DNA of 64,000 bases from Rotaria sp. Silwood1 (GCA_905250075.1 CAJNOP010000003.1:4314999-4378998); one strand, 5' to 3'. Shown: positions 12,325 through 26,361, numbered from the stretch's first letter. Notes: generated by a model from the sequence alone, not told the origin. Numbers and translations are program-made.

Positions 12325-15300
12325 TTAAATAATAACAGGAGGTTTATGTAGTGGAATTTCATGATATATATGATAAGACTGCTGATCCTGACAATAATTT
12401 GATGGTAATTGGCAATAACAAAATATTGGTATTGATTGTTGATGTTTAAGACTTTTTATTGAATGTTCTTCTATTGAATTATTACAAGTAGCAATTTGTG
12501 TTGTATCCGAACCAGTTGTTTGATAATATGAATCAATTGTTGTTGATTTTAATGAATGAGGATATTGCTTACGTTGTTTGATTAAAAATAATATCAAAAT
12601 AAAAAGAATAAATAAAATAATAATAATACCTATTGTTATACCAATAATTAAATATTCAATATTAATAGTAACTGATGATGATGATGATGACGATATTGAC
12701 GATGATGATAAAGAAATATATTGTTGAGTTTTTGTTATTATATTTCGACATAAATATTGGTCAGGTGTTTGTAAACATATGGAATAATTAGTTGATGATT
12801 TTAAATTTTCAAGAAGATAATAATTTTGTGTTCTATTTAAATTAATAATTAGTAATAGATTATTATTTTCACTGATAATTAATTTTAAAGGTAATGATAA
12901 AAAAGTTAATGACCATTCAATAATAATTGTTGCAGAATCTTTTAACCAAACATTAAATGATGATATTCTAAATGAATAAATTTATTTAACAAAACAAAAT
13001 TAAATAAAAAATGAAATTTATTCTTTTATTTACTGTTTCTCTTGACAAATTAATTGATCTTCTGTTAAAGAACCTAATTTTTTTCCAGTAAGCTGTTCTG
13101 GCTTTGAACATATCCATTGTACATATGGGACAAGTTCAGATTGAAAATGTATTAATAACCAATAATATAAGGGTTTTATATGACAATCACATTGTAATGG
13201 ATTCGAACTAAGATCAAGTGTAATAAGTTGAGATAATTGTTGCAATGTTTGATTATTAAATGGTAACATAGTTAAACGATTATTGCTCAATACTAATTCA
13301 CGTAATGATGAAGGAAATTCAGATGATATTTGTATTAATTGATTGCGTTGTAAGTCAATAGCACGTAATTTTAACATTGAAGAAAAAAGATTTTCTGGAT
13401 AAATATTCGTTAATAAATTTGATTGAAGTTTTAAACGTTCAAGATTTTTTAAAGGTGAAAATGCAATTAAAGATTCAGATGTTAAAGAACATGATTGACA
13501 ACTTATATTATGTAGAGAATATTCTATACCAGAAAATGTATCAATCGATAATGAAAGTAATGGATTACGATCCATATTTAAATCTTCAAGTGAAGGAGTA
13601 AAATTAAATAAACCTAGTAAATCAAAATAATATGAATAGATGTTTGAAAAAAAAAAACAAAAATAAAATGATTTTGAAAGATTACGAAGTGAATTATATA
13701 TTATTGATAATTTTTATAAAAAAGAAATACTAGACAGTAGATGTGATATAAAAATTATGTATAGCTCAAGCTTGTATTCCTTTTTTTTATGAGTTCATGA
13801 ATGGAAGAACTAATTCATTAGGACAACGCAAAGAACATGCTTTCCTTCGTATATTTTATTGCTCGTATCATGTGAATATTTTGAAAATTTCATTTACAAA
13901 AGTTTTGTATTTATATTAGTGAATTTCATCTTCTTACAGACTTTATTTTCATCTTAGAATTTATTTTACATGCCATTCGCAGATAGAATCGTTTTCCCTA
14001 GAAAAAGCTTTTTTTTATATGTCGTATACAAACATTGATCGTCATCACATGAAAGACTAGTTTCTGTTTTAAAAAAGAAAATTGACCTTACCGAAGTACA
14101 TTCTAAATATTACTATGATAAAATTCAATAGCATCAGTAATGTGTATTATTCTATTTCTACGGCCAATATATGTGAGATACGTGGTTTTATGAAAGAATA
14201 CAATCGGGTATCAATTATGATATTCTTATAATGTCTACTAGGCATTAATAACCAAAATATGTAACGCACATCAATTCTACACTCACAAAACGTTACTACA
14301 ATAAGATTATTACATTCGTACTATATAGTAAAAATGCATATTTTTCACTTTTTCAGTAAACGTATAGCTAGATATTCCTATCAAGCATTTACAAGATAAA
14401 TATCAATCTTAATTCTCAATCTTATGATTATTGAAATCGAAAAACAAAACTAAGCATATTATCAAGAGTGTAGCTAGAAATTTGCAAGGAGAATGCACAC
14501 CAACAGGAAAATAATTTTCTTTCACGAAAAACTAATTAACCCGTACATCTTTCCAACTGTTTTTTGGCCAAAGAGCGCACAAAGGCACTCTTTGCAACCC
14601 GCTCCGGTTATTCCCCTACATGTCGCTTGTGTTATCCATAAGGACACGTACTTGAAATTAACATCCTGATCTCTTTCTTTTTTTTGTCTGGAATAGTATG
14701 GTCGTCCTTGCATTTATATGATCACTTAACCTTAAACAGTACAATGAAATTTAGCATACAGAAAAAAGAAGCGTAAAAGGTCTGGCTATGATATCATCTC
14801 ATTCATGCGATATGCATTACTGATTTCTGCTTCCGATAATTAATGAAACATGAATAACATATTGTCTATTTCTGTTAATCAATCTTAGATGATTGCTTAT
14901 TCTCTATTTAGATAACATAAAAAAAACTTGTTAGCGAAGCTTCGTTGGGACTGAAAAGTGGAACTCACACATCTTCTTTAAATTCATCGCATTAATACAA
15001 AATATGCAGAGTGTAGAATCCCTAAATAACAATAATTCTTTTCCAACAATAATCGATTGTCAACAAATGCTACGTCTTTTTATTTCTATAATTCAAACAA
15101 AAATTTCGTTTTCATTGTTTATTTGTCTTGTTGCTATTGATTCGTTCTTTTGCATTCTTATTATTTATTATTATTAGTGTAACCATTGTTTTAATGAACA
15201 AATAAACCTATTGTAAACATTTGTTATATCTACAGTAGATCTCAACAAGTTATTACGTATGTCGATGAGCTCAGAAACGCTAATATTGATTATTTTCAAA

Positions 15301-16549
15301 ATTTAGAACTTAATCATTTCCTCTTTTTGTGTCGATCATATAACAGTTAGAACCCTCTAAGTCTCGTTATTAATGTCATTCAGTACTATTAATGCCAATT
15401 GCTAAGATGTTCATTGAGCTTCCATTGAAAACATACACTAACTATATGCTTCGAAAATACATATGAGTTCCACAAAGTTCAATATTTATAACATCTACTT
15501 GTTAGTCTGTTTCATCATTGAATGTACCAATAAATAAAATATTTACCTTTTGGTATAATTTGAATATTATTTCTTGCTAAATTTAATTTTTTAAGTTTAT
15601 TCAAATGTTGAAATACATTTGAATTTGTTAATAAAAATTCATTACTTTGTAAAGATAAAATTTCTAATGAATTATTTTCTATAATAAAATTTTTATTTAT
15701 AATATTTATAGAATTAAAATCAAGTGTTAATTCTTTTAATTGTTTTGGTATTGAACCATAAATATTTTCTGGTGTTAATAAATTATTTTGTAAATTTAAT
15801 ATTTGTAAATTATTCATATTAATTAATAATAATTTTTTTAAATAATTATATGATAAATCTAAATATTGTAAATTATGATTTAATAATTTAATATCAAATT
15901 CTTGTATATAATTATGTGATAATGATAATTTTTCAAGTAAAATTAAACGATTTATTTCAATAAAAATTTTTTCATTTAATTTATTATGATCTAGATATAA
16001 ATAACGTAAATATTTTTCGATTGAATTAAATGCATTTATTTCAATAACTTGAATATTACATGATTTTAATGTTAAACTTTCTAATTTTTTCATTTGATTA
16101 AATATATTTGATGATAATATACGTAAATTTAAACCAATTAATGTTAAACTTTTTATATTAATTAAATTTGTTTGTATTGCCTGTGGTATTCTATCAACAA
16201 TAGTTGAATCAAATTCTAATATTATTTCTTCAAGATAATTTTCTAATTCACGAAATGCATTTTCATCTATAGATTTTATATGATTACCTGACATAATAAG
16301 ACGTTTTATACGTAAACCATTAAATACATTTGCATGTATATGTGTTATTAAATTATCGGATAAAATAAGTTCATCAAATGCTAAATTAAATAAACGATTC
16401 GATGAAAAACGCGGAATTTCAGTTAGAGATTTTCTTGCACAATGTACATAATTTATACCATCATCACGTATACCTGATTGACATATATCAAGAAGACTTA
16501 AACATGATGAATGAACAATAAATGTAATTAATAGAATTTTTAAATACAT
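12325..16549 (-). CDS. LRR-LRRCT-FN3 single-pass transmembrane receptor
   Basis: Three exons: 15547-16549, 13034-13613, 12325-12967, joined in phase 1 and phase 2, giving 741 residues. An N-terminal signal peptide (MYLKILLITFIVHSSCLSLL) is followed by a Cys-containing cap and about 15 leucine-rich repeats with LxxLxLxxN cores (for example LQYLDLSYNYLKKL). Next comes an LRRCT cap with CDC and two further Cys (about residues 465-527), then a fibronectin-III-like domain (about 530-610, with IEWSL and a YYLLENLKSSTNYSICL strand). A serine-rich stalk leads to a transmembrane helix at about 633-657 followed by KQRK. The roughly 80-residue tail is polar and ends PVII, which could be a class II PDZ ligand. 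The architecture resembles neuronal or adhesion LRR receptors; there is no TIR domain, so it is not a Toll receptor. Intron 1 is 1933 nt, intron 2 only 66 nt. Ligand unknown. Confidence 0.85.
13614..15546 (-). other. Long first intron of the LRR-FN3 receptor gene
   Basis: No exon is needed here, because the flanking exons join in frame to make GGT (Gly). A GC-richer patch at about 14535-14640 carries a 63-codon antisense frame with several Cys but no recognised domain; it may be an old insertion. Confidence 0.55.
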
Positions 16550-17349
16550 TATCTAGAAAGAAAAATTCTTAACAATAACATTCAACATGAATATAGACCT
16601 ATAGTTATTGTTATATTTGTGAACTGTTGAAGAGACTAATACTGACTACATCACGCTTTGTACACACATACATGACAAATAAAGCTTAGACAAAATCAAT
16701 ATCCGATTAACTTTAGTTAGAATAATTGACAATTATTCTTTCAAGATTTGATTCTCACAATTTCAGAATATCAATACATCGTTTCATACGATTTAATCAA
16801 AAATTAAATAATATATTATTCCGTCAAATAACAAATGAATCGAATTCACTTCTGAACATGATAGTGTTATAACGTATATCTGTTAGTAAGAGTATGATCT
16901 GTCTTCAAGAGAAGAGAAGATGAAACAAAAGATAAACTCCAAATGTTCTTCTCACTCAACACAAACATAAAGATAGTTATATCAAAACATGGAATAGGCA
17001 TAAGACAAATGAGAAAGACTATAATGATGAAAAATTAACTTGTCAAGTCAAAACATCAACACTTTTTCTGTTTTCTATTTGTCAAAAAAAGGCGTCTCCA
17101 TTTTATTATATATTTTAATGTATTCTATAGCACAACAAAAAAAATAGGTCTTTTACTGTTTTCTCGATTTTACTTAATGACTAATCTCCGGTATTCATTT
17201 TTCTATTAACAAAACTAAACGGAAGACTTTTGCTTACCTTTACATTTCTTATTTACTTAAGCATATGAACAAATGAAGGTCAAACTTGCTTTAGCATAGC
17301 ATGGGGTATAACAAAGGGAAAGAGTTACAAAATGACGAATAAACGAACG

Positions 17350-17374
17350 ATAGAGACAGAGAGAGAGAGAGAAA
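17350..17374. repeat. AG microsatellite
   Basis: Short GA/AG dinucleotide run interrupted by a C. Confidence 0.8.
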
Positions 17375-19705
17375 ACATAGAAAATTCTCACTGATGCAGA
17401 GCGAATGAACAATAAGAGAAGAGAAGTACAAATCCTTCATTGATTGTACATAGAAATAGGAGAGTGTCATTCTTCATTGATTTACAATTAACCTTCTCAT
17501 TTGACTTTGCTCTTTAAAACAACCGACAGTAGTATGCATATATTCATAAATAGCGATACTAATTGAAAAAAATATCATCTAGAACAAGAGCAAAAGACGA
17601 ATTCATGTGTAACAAGAGAGAGAGAGACACAACAGTACACAATGAATGAATTATACAGACAGGCGCTAAATGGATTTTCAATCATTGTCAGAGAAAACGA
17701 TGATAATGTTGTCTATTCAATCATTTAAAGAGAAACTGTATTTCTTGCAACACATCATTATAATGTTAGATTGTCCATGAAGAAGAAGAAAAAAAAAAAT
17801 TGTTCATGTAACTCATTTATGATAATCGAATGTATAAATAGAAGAATATTCTCTTGTGGTATTATGTTCCTATGATTTTTCTTTTTCTAATACTGTCCAG
17901 ACAAAGACAAATTTATTTTTCAATTGTTCTTCAATTGTCGTTAGAAAATAAAGTAAAACGAAACGTCGCATACACACAATAATTAGAAAGAATTGTTATA
18001 TGGGTATATATACTTGAAAAGAAATCTTATTCATTATTAAACAAATGATTTTAATCGATATTGAAGTGACGAAACTGTATAAAAGTCAATGGTGAAATTC
18101 AATTTGAATAAAAATAAAGACGATGAAGTCAAAGAAAAAATGATGAAAGTGTCAAAATACTTGTCTGAATTGAAAACGATTGTATTAAGGTGTGAGAGAT
18201 TCTATTAAATGATAGTAACTTAGGTGTTATTTCACGTTCGTATGTCACATTCTTTTTCTATTTGTTAATCTTTGTCAACAAAATATTTCCTGTTTGTTGA
18301 CAATTGAAACTATGAGACTTATATAGAATAAAAGAACATACTTTATTTTTATAAACGATACCATTAAGATTAAGAAATATGTTCAAGTATGTTACCTACT
18401 CATTATATGGATTCAAGAGTATATATTTACTTGTTAGGCATCATTTATTGATATCCATTAATGTCCTACTCTCCTCCTCTCTTGTTCAGTTGGATAGAAG
18501 TGAATGAGAGAAAGCTTCACAAATCTTTCCATTTTTTTTCGACTTACGGTCATGTCTGTATATATATACGGGAAAATTAATTCACTTTCTTAATCATGTG
18601 TTGTTGGTGATGACACGCGTACGCTCATGCTTAGTTTGTTATTTCTATCTTCTTGAGTTCATGATGTGTACACACGCACAGACATCTGTAAATGTTCATC
18701 CATTCTAGTTCAGATAGAAAGAGAGCAGATTCACAATTAAGCTTTTGTTTTATCTCAAGGTTTCTTTACATTCTTATCTCTCAATCTTAGCCTAGTATAT
18801 ATAAAGCATGCATATTATAGATGATTGACAGATCTATTCCATCTTTTATTTTTCTTTATTTATAATAAAGAAATTTTCTCATACAATAGAATTTCTGATA
18901 AATAAAAAAAAAAAAAGAAAAGCCACAATAGATGATAGATATTTGATTAGATATAAACATTACAATTATCACGGCACGATCATATAAATGAATGAATAGG
19001 AAATAACACATGTATAGACGAATAGTAGTAGTAGTTCAGGATACGAAATGTCATTTTATTCAATGATAACACATGCTTACTCCGCCTCTATAGGTTTCTT
19101 TTTTGTCTTCGCACATCTGCTTCTTGTCGTCAATCTTATGCAATAATAACGAAGAAGCAACGTTCGTCTATAAAACAGATGTCTGAACGACAGTGATCAT
19201 TAATAGGGAAAAAAAACGACATACATCAAACACATATCAAATAGTAGGTGGTGTTAGTTATAATCGAAGGGCACACGCTCTTAACCAAAAGCGTTTCTCT
19301 GTTCTCTGTTTTTTTTTTGTTCATTTTCTCGATGACGATGATGATAATGTCGGCGGCGACCACTTTCGGCACCTTTCAATACTAAAGTATATTTGAACGA
19401 TTGAAGACAATAGCTTACTTTCACTTCTACATGTGTTTTGTTGATTGCACTAGAATACTAATAACAACAATATATTGTTTCCCTTAAGCGATTATCGGCG
19501 GCAACATTGAGATTTAGACTAATAAAACTGCTACTAACCACATGAATAGAATACAAAAAAAAAGGTCACAGTTTTAAATATATATATACCTAATTGAAAC
19601 GTATGAATATCATTGAGTTTATTTATACACACGATATATATAGATATATGAAATTCAATTTGAATAATATGTCATAGATGTGAGAGGATCGATTTCATTC
19701 ATGTA

Positions 19706-19724
19706 CATATATATATATATATAT
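19706..19724. repeat. AT microsatellite
   Basis: Uninterrupted AT dinucleotide run. Confidence 0.85.
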
Positions 19725-21639
19725 TCACTAGAGATATATGCTTAACACTAACGAAAGGTCAATTTCGACAGATTACAAGCTTTTTGAATCAATCGATTTA
19801 GTAGCCTACAGACTATGAAAGATAAATTGTTACAAAAACAAATAGATAATATGATTAATGAGATGTTTTGCAACTACTACTTCAAATAATTAAGAGAAAG
19901 TAAATTAAAGTTAATTTCATTAGTTCAACTTTTTTCTGTTTTGTTTTTTTCTCAGATAATAATGTTAGTCATAGTATTGAGAAAATAATCATATATACAA
20001 TCAAAGAAGTGCTTTTCTTTCTTGAGCTAATTGATTTTGAAAAAAATATCTCATATGATTAGAAAAGAAAACATGAAATAGTTAAGATTTTGTTGTCATG
20101 CTTCTATGTAATGTGAAATCATCTGAGAATTATTTTCATGATAGCCGCTTTTTGATTGATGTTTTTAATAGAATGAATAGGACATATCAGTGATTCCTAT
20201 ATCTGTATTAATGAGAAATAAAGTCATTGTACTGAGATAAATATTTCAGTATTTACGACCGTTATTGTTTCTTTTTTCTTAATAAATTTTTATTAACTAT
20301 TTTTAATTATGTATTAATGTATCGTCAACGATCAATAATAGAACAGACAAGCGATATTTTCCTATAAATTGCGTGTTTTTCGATAAAAATGAATGAAAGA
20401 TACAATCTAGTCGCACTGCTGTTGGCATATATGGAGGTGATTTTTACTTTGATGTTGTTTCAAATCAGAGAAGTCGATTGTAATCGAACATTCGTTGAAT
20501 AATATATTGGGTGTAACACATTGCTATATGTTATCTAAATAAGAAGAAAACTATTATGTTCATTTTGTTTTTGAATAAAATACAAAGAATTATTTAATAG
20601 GTTTTTCATAAAATATAAATCTTGACAAAAATTGATTTATAAGCAGATAAGAAATGTTCTCTGATCGAATGTATTTATATAAGGTATCAATACTTGTGTC
20701 AATGTTTCAAATGACACGATAATTGATGATATCTTGCCTTCTGGAATTAATCATACAAATAGAAGAACAAATGTTCAATTTATCGAAATCGATCAATAAA
20801 ATTTTCTATTGAGAAAAACAAAAACATATTCGACTAAAATCCAATAATAAATTGATTACATGATAAAATGTTACTTAACTATCATATATCTGTTGTCTAC
20901 TATTGATTATTACGTCGCGAAGGGCTTGAGAAGTTTTATCAAGCTACTTTTTAAGGTGCTTGCAATGCAAAATCCAAGTATGGCTTTTTTTCTACATAAT
21001 TCGATAGAAATTGATCTACTAATTAGGAAAAAAGTAATTTTTAGCTTTTGCAAATACTTTTTTCAGGTCGAAAAAGAATGAACAACTAGGAAGAAGTCTT
21101 TTTTTTTGTGCAAAACAAACTTTGTTTTGTGTCTTTTGTCGAATTTCTGCAAATTATGATTTCGAATTCAGCATCAAAAACTCAGTACACAATAGCTATT
21201 AACTCGAATCTGATTATAAAACTCTATTGATGTTGGCAGTCCAAATTTGTTCTATTCAAATGTTTATAGACTGTTTTTGTAAATCTATCTAGGCATTTTT
21301 TGTATGAGTGATAATAATAAATTTTTTATTTCATTTAATTTATTGTACTAATCGTGCTAAATTTTGCTTGTATTTTCCATTTTCTTTATCCAAACCATTC
21401 TGTCATGCAATAAGATTATCATATTTGGAATCAGCATCAAAAAATTAAGTCGATTGATACACACTTTTGTCATTTTCATCGACTTCAGTTTTTTCCAGTT
21501 GTCACTTGCAGTAGTAACTAAAATTTTCATCAAAAAAACGAAGAATAACAAAAATTTTAGAAACAAATGTCAGGCAGTCCATTTTTTCCGTTGATTGCGA
21601 ACACGAAAATCTTATTGCATGGAGATATACTTCTTATAA

Positions 21640-22080
21640 AGAAAATGGAAAAATACGGGCAAAATTCTAGTTATTTTGCCCGAAATTTAGCAAAATTCTT
21701 CATATCAAATGGTATTGTCCTTATACATAGAGTAAATAAAGGTAAGACTTTAGAACGTAACTATTATTTCGAAAATTGTCTCAAGCCTGTTGTCAATGTA
21801 ATATGAAAATAAAGAAAGTCATTAGGGGCACAAAGTATAAAATTACTTCATGACAATGCTCGATCTCGTACGCATCCAAATGTTATTAATTATTTAAGAC
21901 AAGAAGTTATCAATATAATGTCGCATTCACCGTTTTCATCAGCCTTTGCACCGTATACTTTTTGGCTAAATGATTATATCAAAATTCTAGAACAGAACTG
22001 TTACTCGTTTACAAATTGTTACAGGTCTAGCGAAGGTAGTCAAACTTTTTATCGTAAAGCTGCTAATGAATCACTTTAGC
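21640..22080 (+). mobile_element. Dead mariner-type transposase fragment
   Basis: Two adjoining open segments read as a mariner transposase C-terminal half. The first includes SNGIVLIHRVNKGKTLERNY and ENCLKPVV, the strand and helix before the second catalytic residue. The second has LLHDNARSRTHPNVINYLRQ and then SHSPFSSAFAPYTFWL, matching the family's HDNARPH and PPYSPDLAPxD segments. The catalytic Asp of HDNA is present, but the third acidic position in the APxD segment is replaced (APYT). The frame is broken by stop codons near 21804 and at about 22080. The N-terminal DNA-binding half and the first catalytic Asp are not seen. No terminal inverted repeats were located. A fossil copy. Confidence 0.75.
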
Positions 22081-23259
22081 TATGATAAAAATTTCTGAAG
22101 AATATCTATTATATTCTGTAAGAGGAAATCAAAAGGAAATGTTCAGGTTACCTGAATATTGTTTGTCATACTAAAAGCAAATCTATTATCAAGTCATAGA
22201 TTAAAAGCAAAAGGTTTCAATAGAATCTAATAAACAAAAAACTTATGTACATGCAGTGAGTATCCAATTTATTCAATAAGGTTTATTTTCAATATCTTTC
22301 CACTGTCGTAAGCGCTAGAAACATTTCATATAGTAGTTCGAGTAGAGAAAACTATTTCCAAAAAGAATAGAAGGCAAAAAAAAACTATTATACAGTTTTC
22401 AAAAGAAAAGGCTTAAGAAAGTCAGAACTTTAGTTGTTCATCACATAGAACGTGTGAATATAATTTTATTTAGTCTACATAAAATGCCTCAATAGAGACC
22501 GTCGTCTACAAAATGAGATGTTTTCGAGTTCCTTGAGATGTCTCCTAACTGAGATACATTAATTTAATTGAACGCCAAAAATGACTTTTCTATCCGAAAT
22601 AGTAAAGAAAATGACTTTAGGGACTTGCATAGAATTGCTATATCTGAGCTAGAAAATGTTGCAGAAAACTCGAAGCCATCCAGTTTTGTAAAGAAATTTT
22701 TGTTTTATTGTTCTATGTAATCTAAATAAAATCATATTTACTCATTCTAATTGTTGAACAACTAGGGTTTTACTGTCGTGAGGCTCTTATTTTTGAAAAG
22801 CTGCTAATCATTTTTATTACCTTATATTCCTTTTGGAAACAATTTTATCTATTTGAATTACTATTTGAAATCTAATTAGCACTAACAGTCACGGAAGAAA
22901 TGGAAAAATAAACCATATTGAATAATTTTGGTATGCAATGTATAATTTAGATACTGTAAACACACCACTACATCTCTATTTGAAAAATGTCTCGAGTTAT
23001 TGTGTTTGGTTTCTGTAAACTTTTTGTTATATAATATATCATTTATAAATTTCGATAAAAAAATCATTTTCAAAATTAAATCCTAGCAAAATATTTATAA
23101 TTTTCGAAGCATCATTATTTTAGAAATATTCATATTTTTAACAATATATGATTAAACTTTATTATATATACTGAATTAAAAATAAACGAAAAATGAAACA
23201 GACAATTATAGAATAAAGCACCGCTAAGAAAAGTTTAATATTGTTTTTATTAATTATTA
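22081..23259. other. Intergenic, nothing recognised
   Basis: Between the mariner relic and the 3' end of the GPCR gene. Some of the first 150 bases may be further mariner sequence, but I cannot support it. Confidence 0.45.
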
Positions 23260-24886
23260 CTACGTAGAAGTATTTGTATTTGATAATCGATTATATTTAA
23301 TAGGTTCAGATGTTTTTGTCGGTGTTATTGTTTGAGGATTTAAATCATTCATTTTATAATGATGATTATTTATTAGTTTTTTTTTTGTTTTAACATCCTT
23401 ATTTAACATCAATGGTGAAGTTTTTGTTATTGATTGACTTTGTATAACACGATAAGATGAACCTGTAAGTGTTGTATGTGTTTCAGTTTCATGATGTGAA
23501 AAAAAATGATTTGATATTAATTTTGAACATGTTAAAAATTGTTGAAATGTTTTACGAAATGGTTCAGATAAAAAAGCATATAATATTGGATTAACACATG
23601 CTGATATATAGACAAGACTTTGAGAAACAATAGCAAATAATACTGTTACTTGATTATGATGTGTATATAATAAATATATTTGCATTGGTGTCCAACATAT
23701 AACAAATGATGATATAACAGCTGAAATCATTTTTGTTACACGTTTTTTACCTTTTGCTACTTGTTTACCATTTGAATTTTGACGTAAAACTTTTATAATA
23801 AGACCATAAAGAATAGCAATGATTATTAAGGGAATAATTAAACCAAATAAAACAAAACAATAAGCTGTTAGACGTCTGGCCGTATTTAAAAATGGACTAT
23901 CACCACGAAATAAACATACCCAAACGTCGCCTGTTGAATCAACAAGTAATACATCATAATAGATCCTTTAATAAGAATATATAATTTTCAATAGATTATT
24001 AAATGAAGTTAATTATGTCAAAAGGAACATAACAAAAAAAAAATGAACGTGATGTTTTTTTTCTTTTGATTACTTACATATTAGGCGAAGCAAATATAAT
24101 CCCAACTAGCCAAACGACTACAACTGCCAAATGTGCATTACGTTCAGTGCGATATTTCGTTGATTTAACAGCGAAAACAACACCGAGAAATCGATCAATT
24201 GACATTAAAACAAGAATATATATACTAACATATGCACTTAAATACATTAATGTATTGGCTAGTTTACATAAAAGCCTTGGAAAATCATATGAATGAACAA
24301 CATATACATATATTGTATGTGGTATACACATAAGTATAAATGATAAATTTGCAATAGCAAGATGTAAAATAAGTGCATTTGTTGTACTACGCATTTGTTT
24401 AACTGTGACAACAGTTAATATAACTAAAATATTACCAATGGTTCCAATAACAAAAACAAGTGAATACAGTGGAATAATAAGATAAAGAAGATGATCAGGT
24501 GCTTCATCATCTGAAGATAATTTCTCTCGGGAGTTTAAGGAAATATTTGTTGAAAGATTTGCATTAATAAATGTTGTATCGTTATTTGTAAATGATGGCA
24601 TCATATTAAGATTGTTATGAAGTAAATCAATAGAATAATAACGCCAATATAAATTTTGTGAAGAATGAGGTTGTTGAGATGTATCAAATGCTGATGTGCC
24701 AGGTAAAATCCGATGCAAATTTTGAGATGAAGAACCATGAGGATTGGGTAAAGAATAATCGATTTCGCCAAATATATCCAAGAGTGAAGCAGCGGGTAGA
24801 TGATTCTTCAAAAACAAAAGAAATAATAAAAAAAATCTTTTTTTTTTTTTTAATTTTGTTTTCGTATGAAGATTAGAATAGGTCAT
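23260..24886 (-). CDS. Allatostatin-A/galanin-type neuropeptide GPCR
   Basis: Two exons, 24078-24886 and 23260-23965, joined in phase 2 over a 112-nt intron in the loop after TM4; about 504 residues from ATG 24886. A rhodopsin-class seven-helix pattern is visible: TM1 with GTIGNILVIL, TM2 LHLAIANLSFI, and TM3 ending SIDRFLGVVFAV followed by RTERNA. That DRF/RTxxNA stretch is typical of allatostatin-A and galanin receptors. TM6 has FVICWTPMQIYLL and TM7 has ACVNPILYAFLSEPFRKTF. The N-terminus carries NLS and NIS glycosylation sites. The start is doubtful: a T-rich run ending in AG at 24806 looks like a splice acceptor, so the Lys-rich and hydrophobic first 27 residues may be intron read in frame. 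A Met at 24604 would still give a complete receptor. The C-tail is Ser/Thr-rich, suiting arrestin phosphosites. Peptide ligand inferred only. Confidence 0.85.
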
Positions 24887-24969
24887 GTTCACTCGATCAA
24901 TCAAATCAATTATTTTTTTAAATATTGATGTTGATTTTCCCTAGAGTCATTATCTACTCAATCGATCAT

Positions 24970-24994
24970 TTATATATATATATATATATATATA
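24970..24994. repeat. AT microsatellite upstream of GPCR gene
   Basis: A run of about 25 bases of alternating T and A, 84 bases upstream of the first possible GPCR start. It could include a TATA element, but this is not demonstrable. Confidence 0.8.
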
Positions 24995-26023
24995 GACACG
25001 GTAGACTGAATAAGAAGCTATGAAATTGATCGATTGTGTATGATCACGCACATTCTTATAAATTTTTTTAAAAATATTTATTCAGAAAAAAATACAGATT
25101 TATTGTCTTCTATGCACGTAGACTGAATTCTTGACAGTTGTGTACCATCATTTGTGTTAATCAATTTTATTTTATTTTATTTTATTTTCTGTAAATATAT
25201 TTCGTTAGTTAAACATACACGGATGCTCATATTTCCTGTTTTTGTCGTGTACAAACATCATTATTCGCAGCTCATTCTTTTTTTTTCTTTTAAAGAGCAA
25301 CCAACGATTGCTTTTGTTACTAGCTCTAAACACGCCGACATTCACAAGTGTAGTCAAGTAGTACTCTATTGATTGTTAACTATATATATATATGGTGCGG
25401 CGCATATGTGAGCAAAGCATGCTTTCTCTAACTATCACAATTATTCTTCAACAGAAATCTAGAACTATGTTGCTAGTTTTTCTTTCTCTTCTTATTCTTT
25501 TTTTTTCCAAAGACGTAAAAGAATGAGTAGGATGTATGTCGAGAAGTGACGTCGCTTTAAAACCAATCACCCGCAATATATAGAAACTGACTAAATCACA
25601 GCATGCATGCATATTTATAGACGACTCGATGAACAGAGCGTGTATATGTGTCTTTATTTATTTGACGAAAGACCGTGCGAAAAATAGATAATCTTACGAA
25701 GATTTGTGGTCTTTTGGCGCAAAAAAAGAAAAAAAAACTTCTTTTTCAATAGATTTTCTTTGTTTTCAAATTTCATATTCGTACTTATGTTGAAAAAAAA
25801 GAATAAAAACCTAACTTATCAAAATAGTTTTGTTTTGCTACAACTAGTGTCTCATTATTGTTGATGTCGAACGGAAGTGGCATTTGACTGAAGTATGCTC
25901 TGAATTTAATAGAAGACGGATGATAGAACAAAAAAAAACAGAGAAGAGGATGCATTCATTACAACTATGATCACACACATCGATTAGTGCCTAATAGTTG
26001 AAATATATACATATTTATCTTGA

Positions 26024-26042
26024 AATATATATATATATATAT
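26024..26042. repeat. AT microsatellite
   Basis: Uninterrupted AT dinucleotide run. Confidence 0.85.
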
Positions 26043-26324
26043 GTTCTCGATTTAGAATCATTCCAAGAAAAGAAAAATCTGATAAAGCAATCATCGCTAA
26101 TATTGCACTATTAATTACAAATAAAATTTATTGCTTGTAGATATGAATTTTTGTTTTTCTTATCAACGATAATTTCCACCCACATATATAAAGGATAAAA
26201 TATCGTTTGGATGCAAAACAACACATATTAGAGAACATATATTGTTAATCGATCCGACAGTCGAATGAACTAAAAGAACATTGCAATGCATTCACAATGT
26301 AATCTATATAACAGATCAACATAA

Positions 26325-26361
26325 TTATTTTTATTTTTTTATTTTTTTTATTTTTTTTATT
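26325..26361. repeat. T-rich tract with ATTTTTTT period
   Basis: Several successive blocks of seven to nine T separated by single A. Confidence 0.75.

Larger units (their letters stand above)
16550..21560. other. Gene-poor intergenic region
   Basis: No gene recognised. It holds microsatellites (AG-rich at 17350-17374, AT at 19706-19724) and long AT-rich runs. The interval 21100-21580 contains two similar short blocks (around 21160-21185 and 21428-21452, both with TCAGCATCAAAAA; GGCAGTCC recurs near 21235 and 21573), which look like duplicated debris next to the mariner relic. Confidence 0.5.

Noticed and set aside
12325-16549. Toll-like receptor identity for the LRR receptor
   Set aside because: There is no cytoplasmic TIR domain; the tail is about 80 polar residues and an FN3-like domain precedes the membrane.
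21357-21566. Signal-peptide-like frame (-), 69 codons
   Set aside because: Lies in duplicated debris beside the mariner relic; no acceptor, donor or family support.
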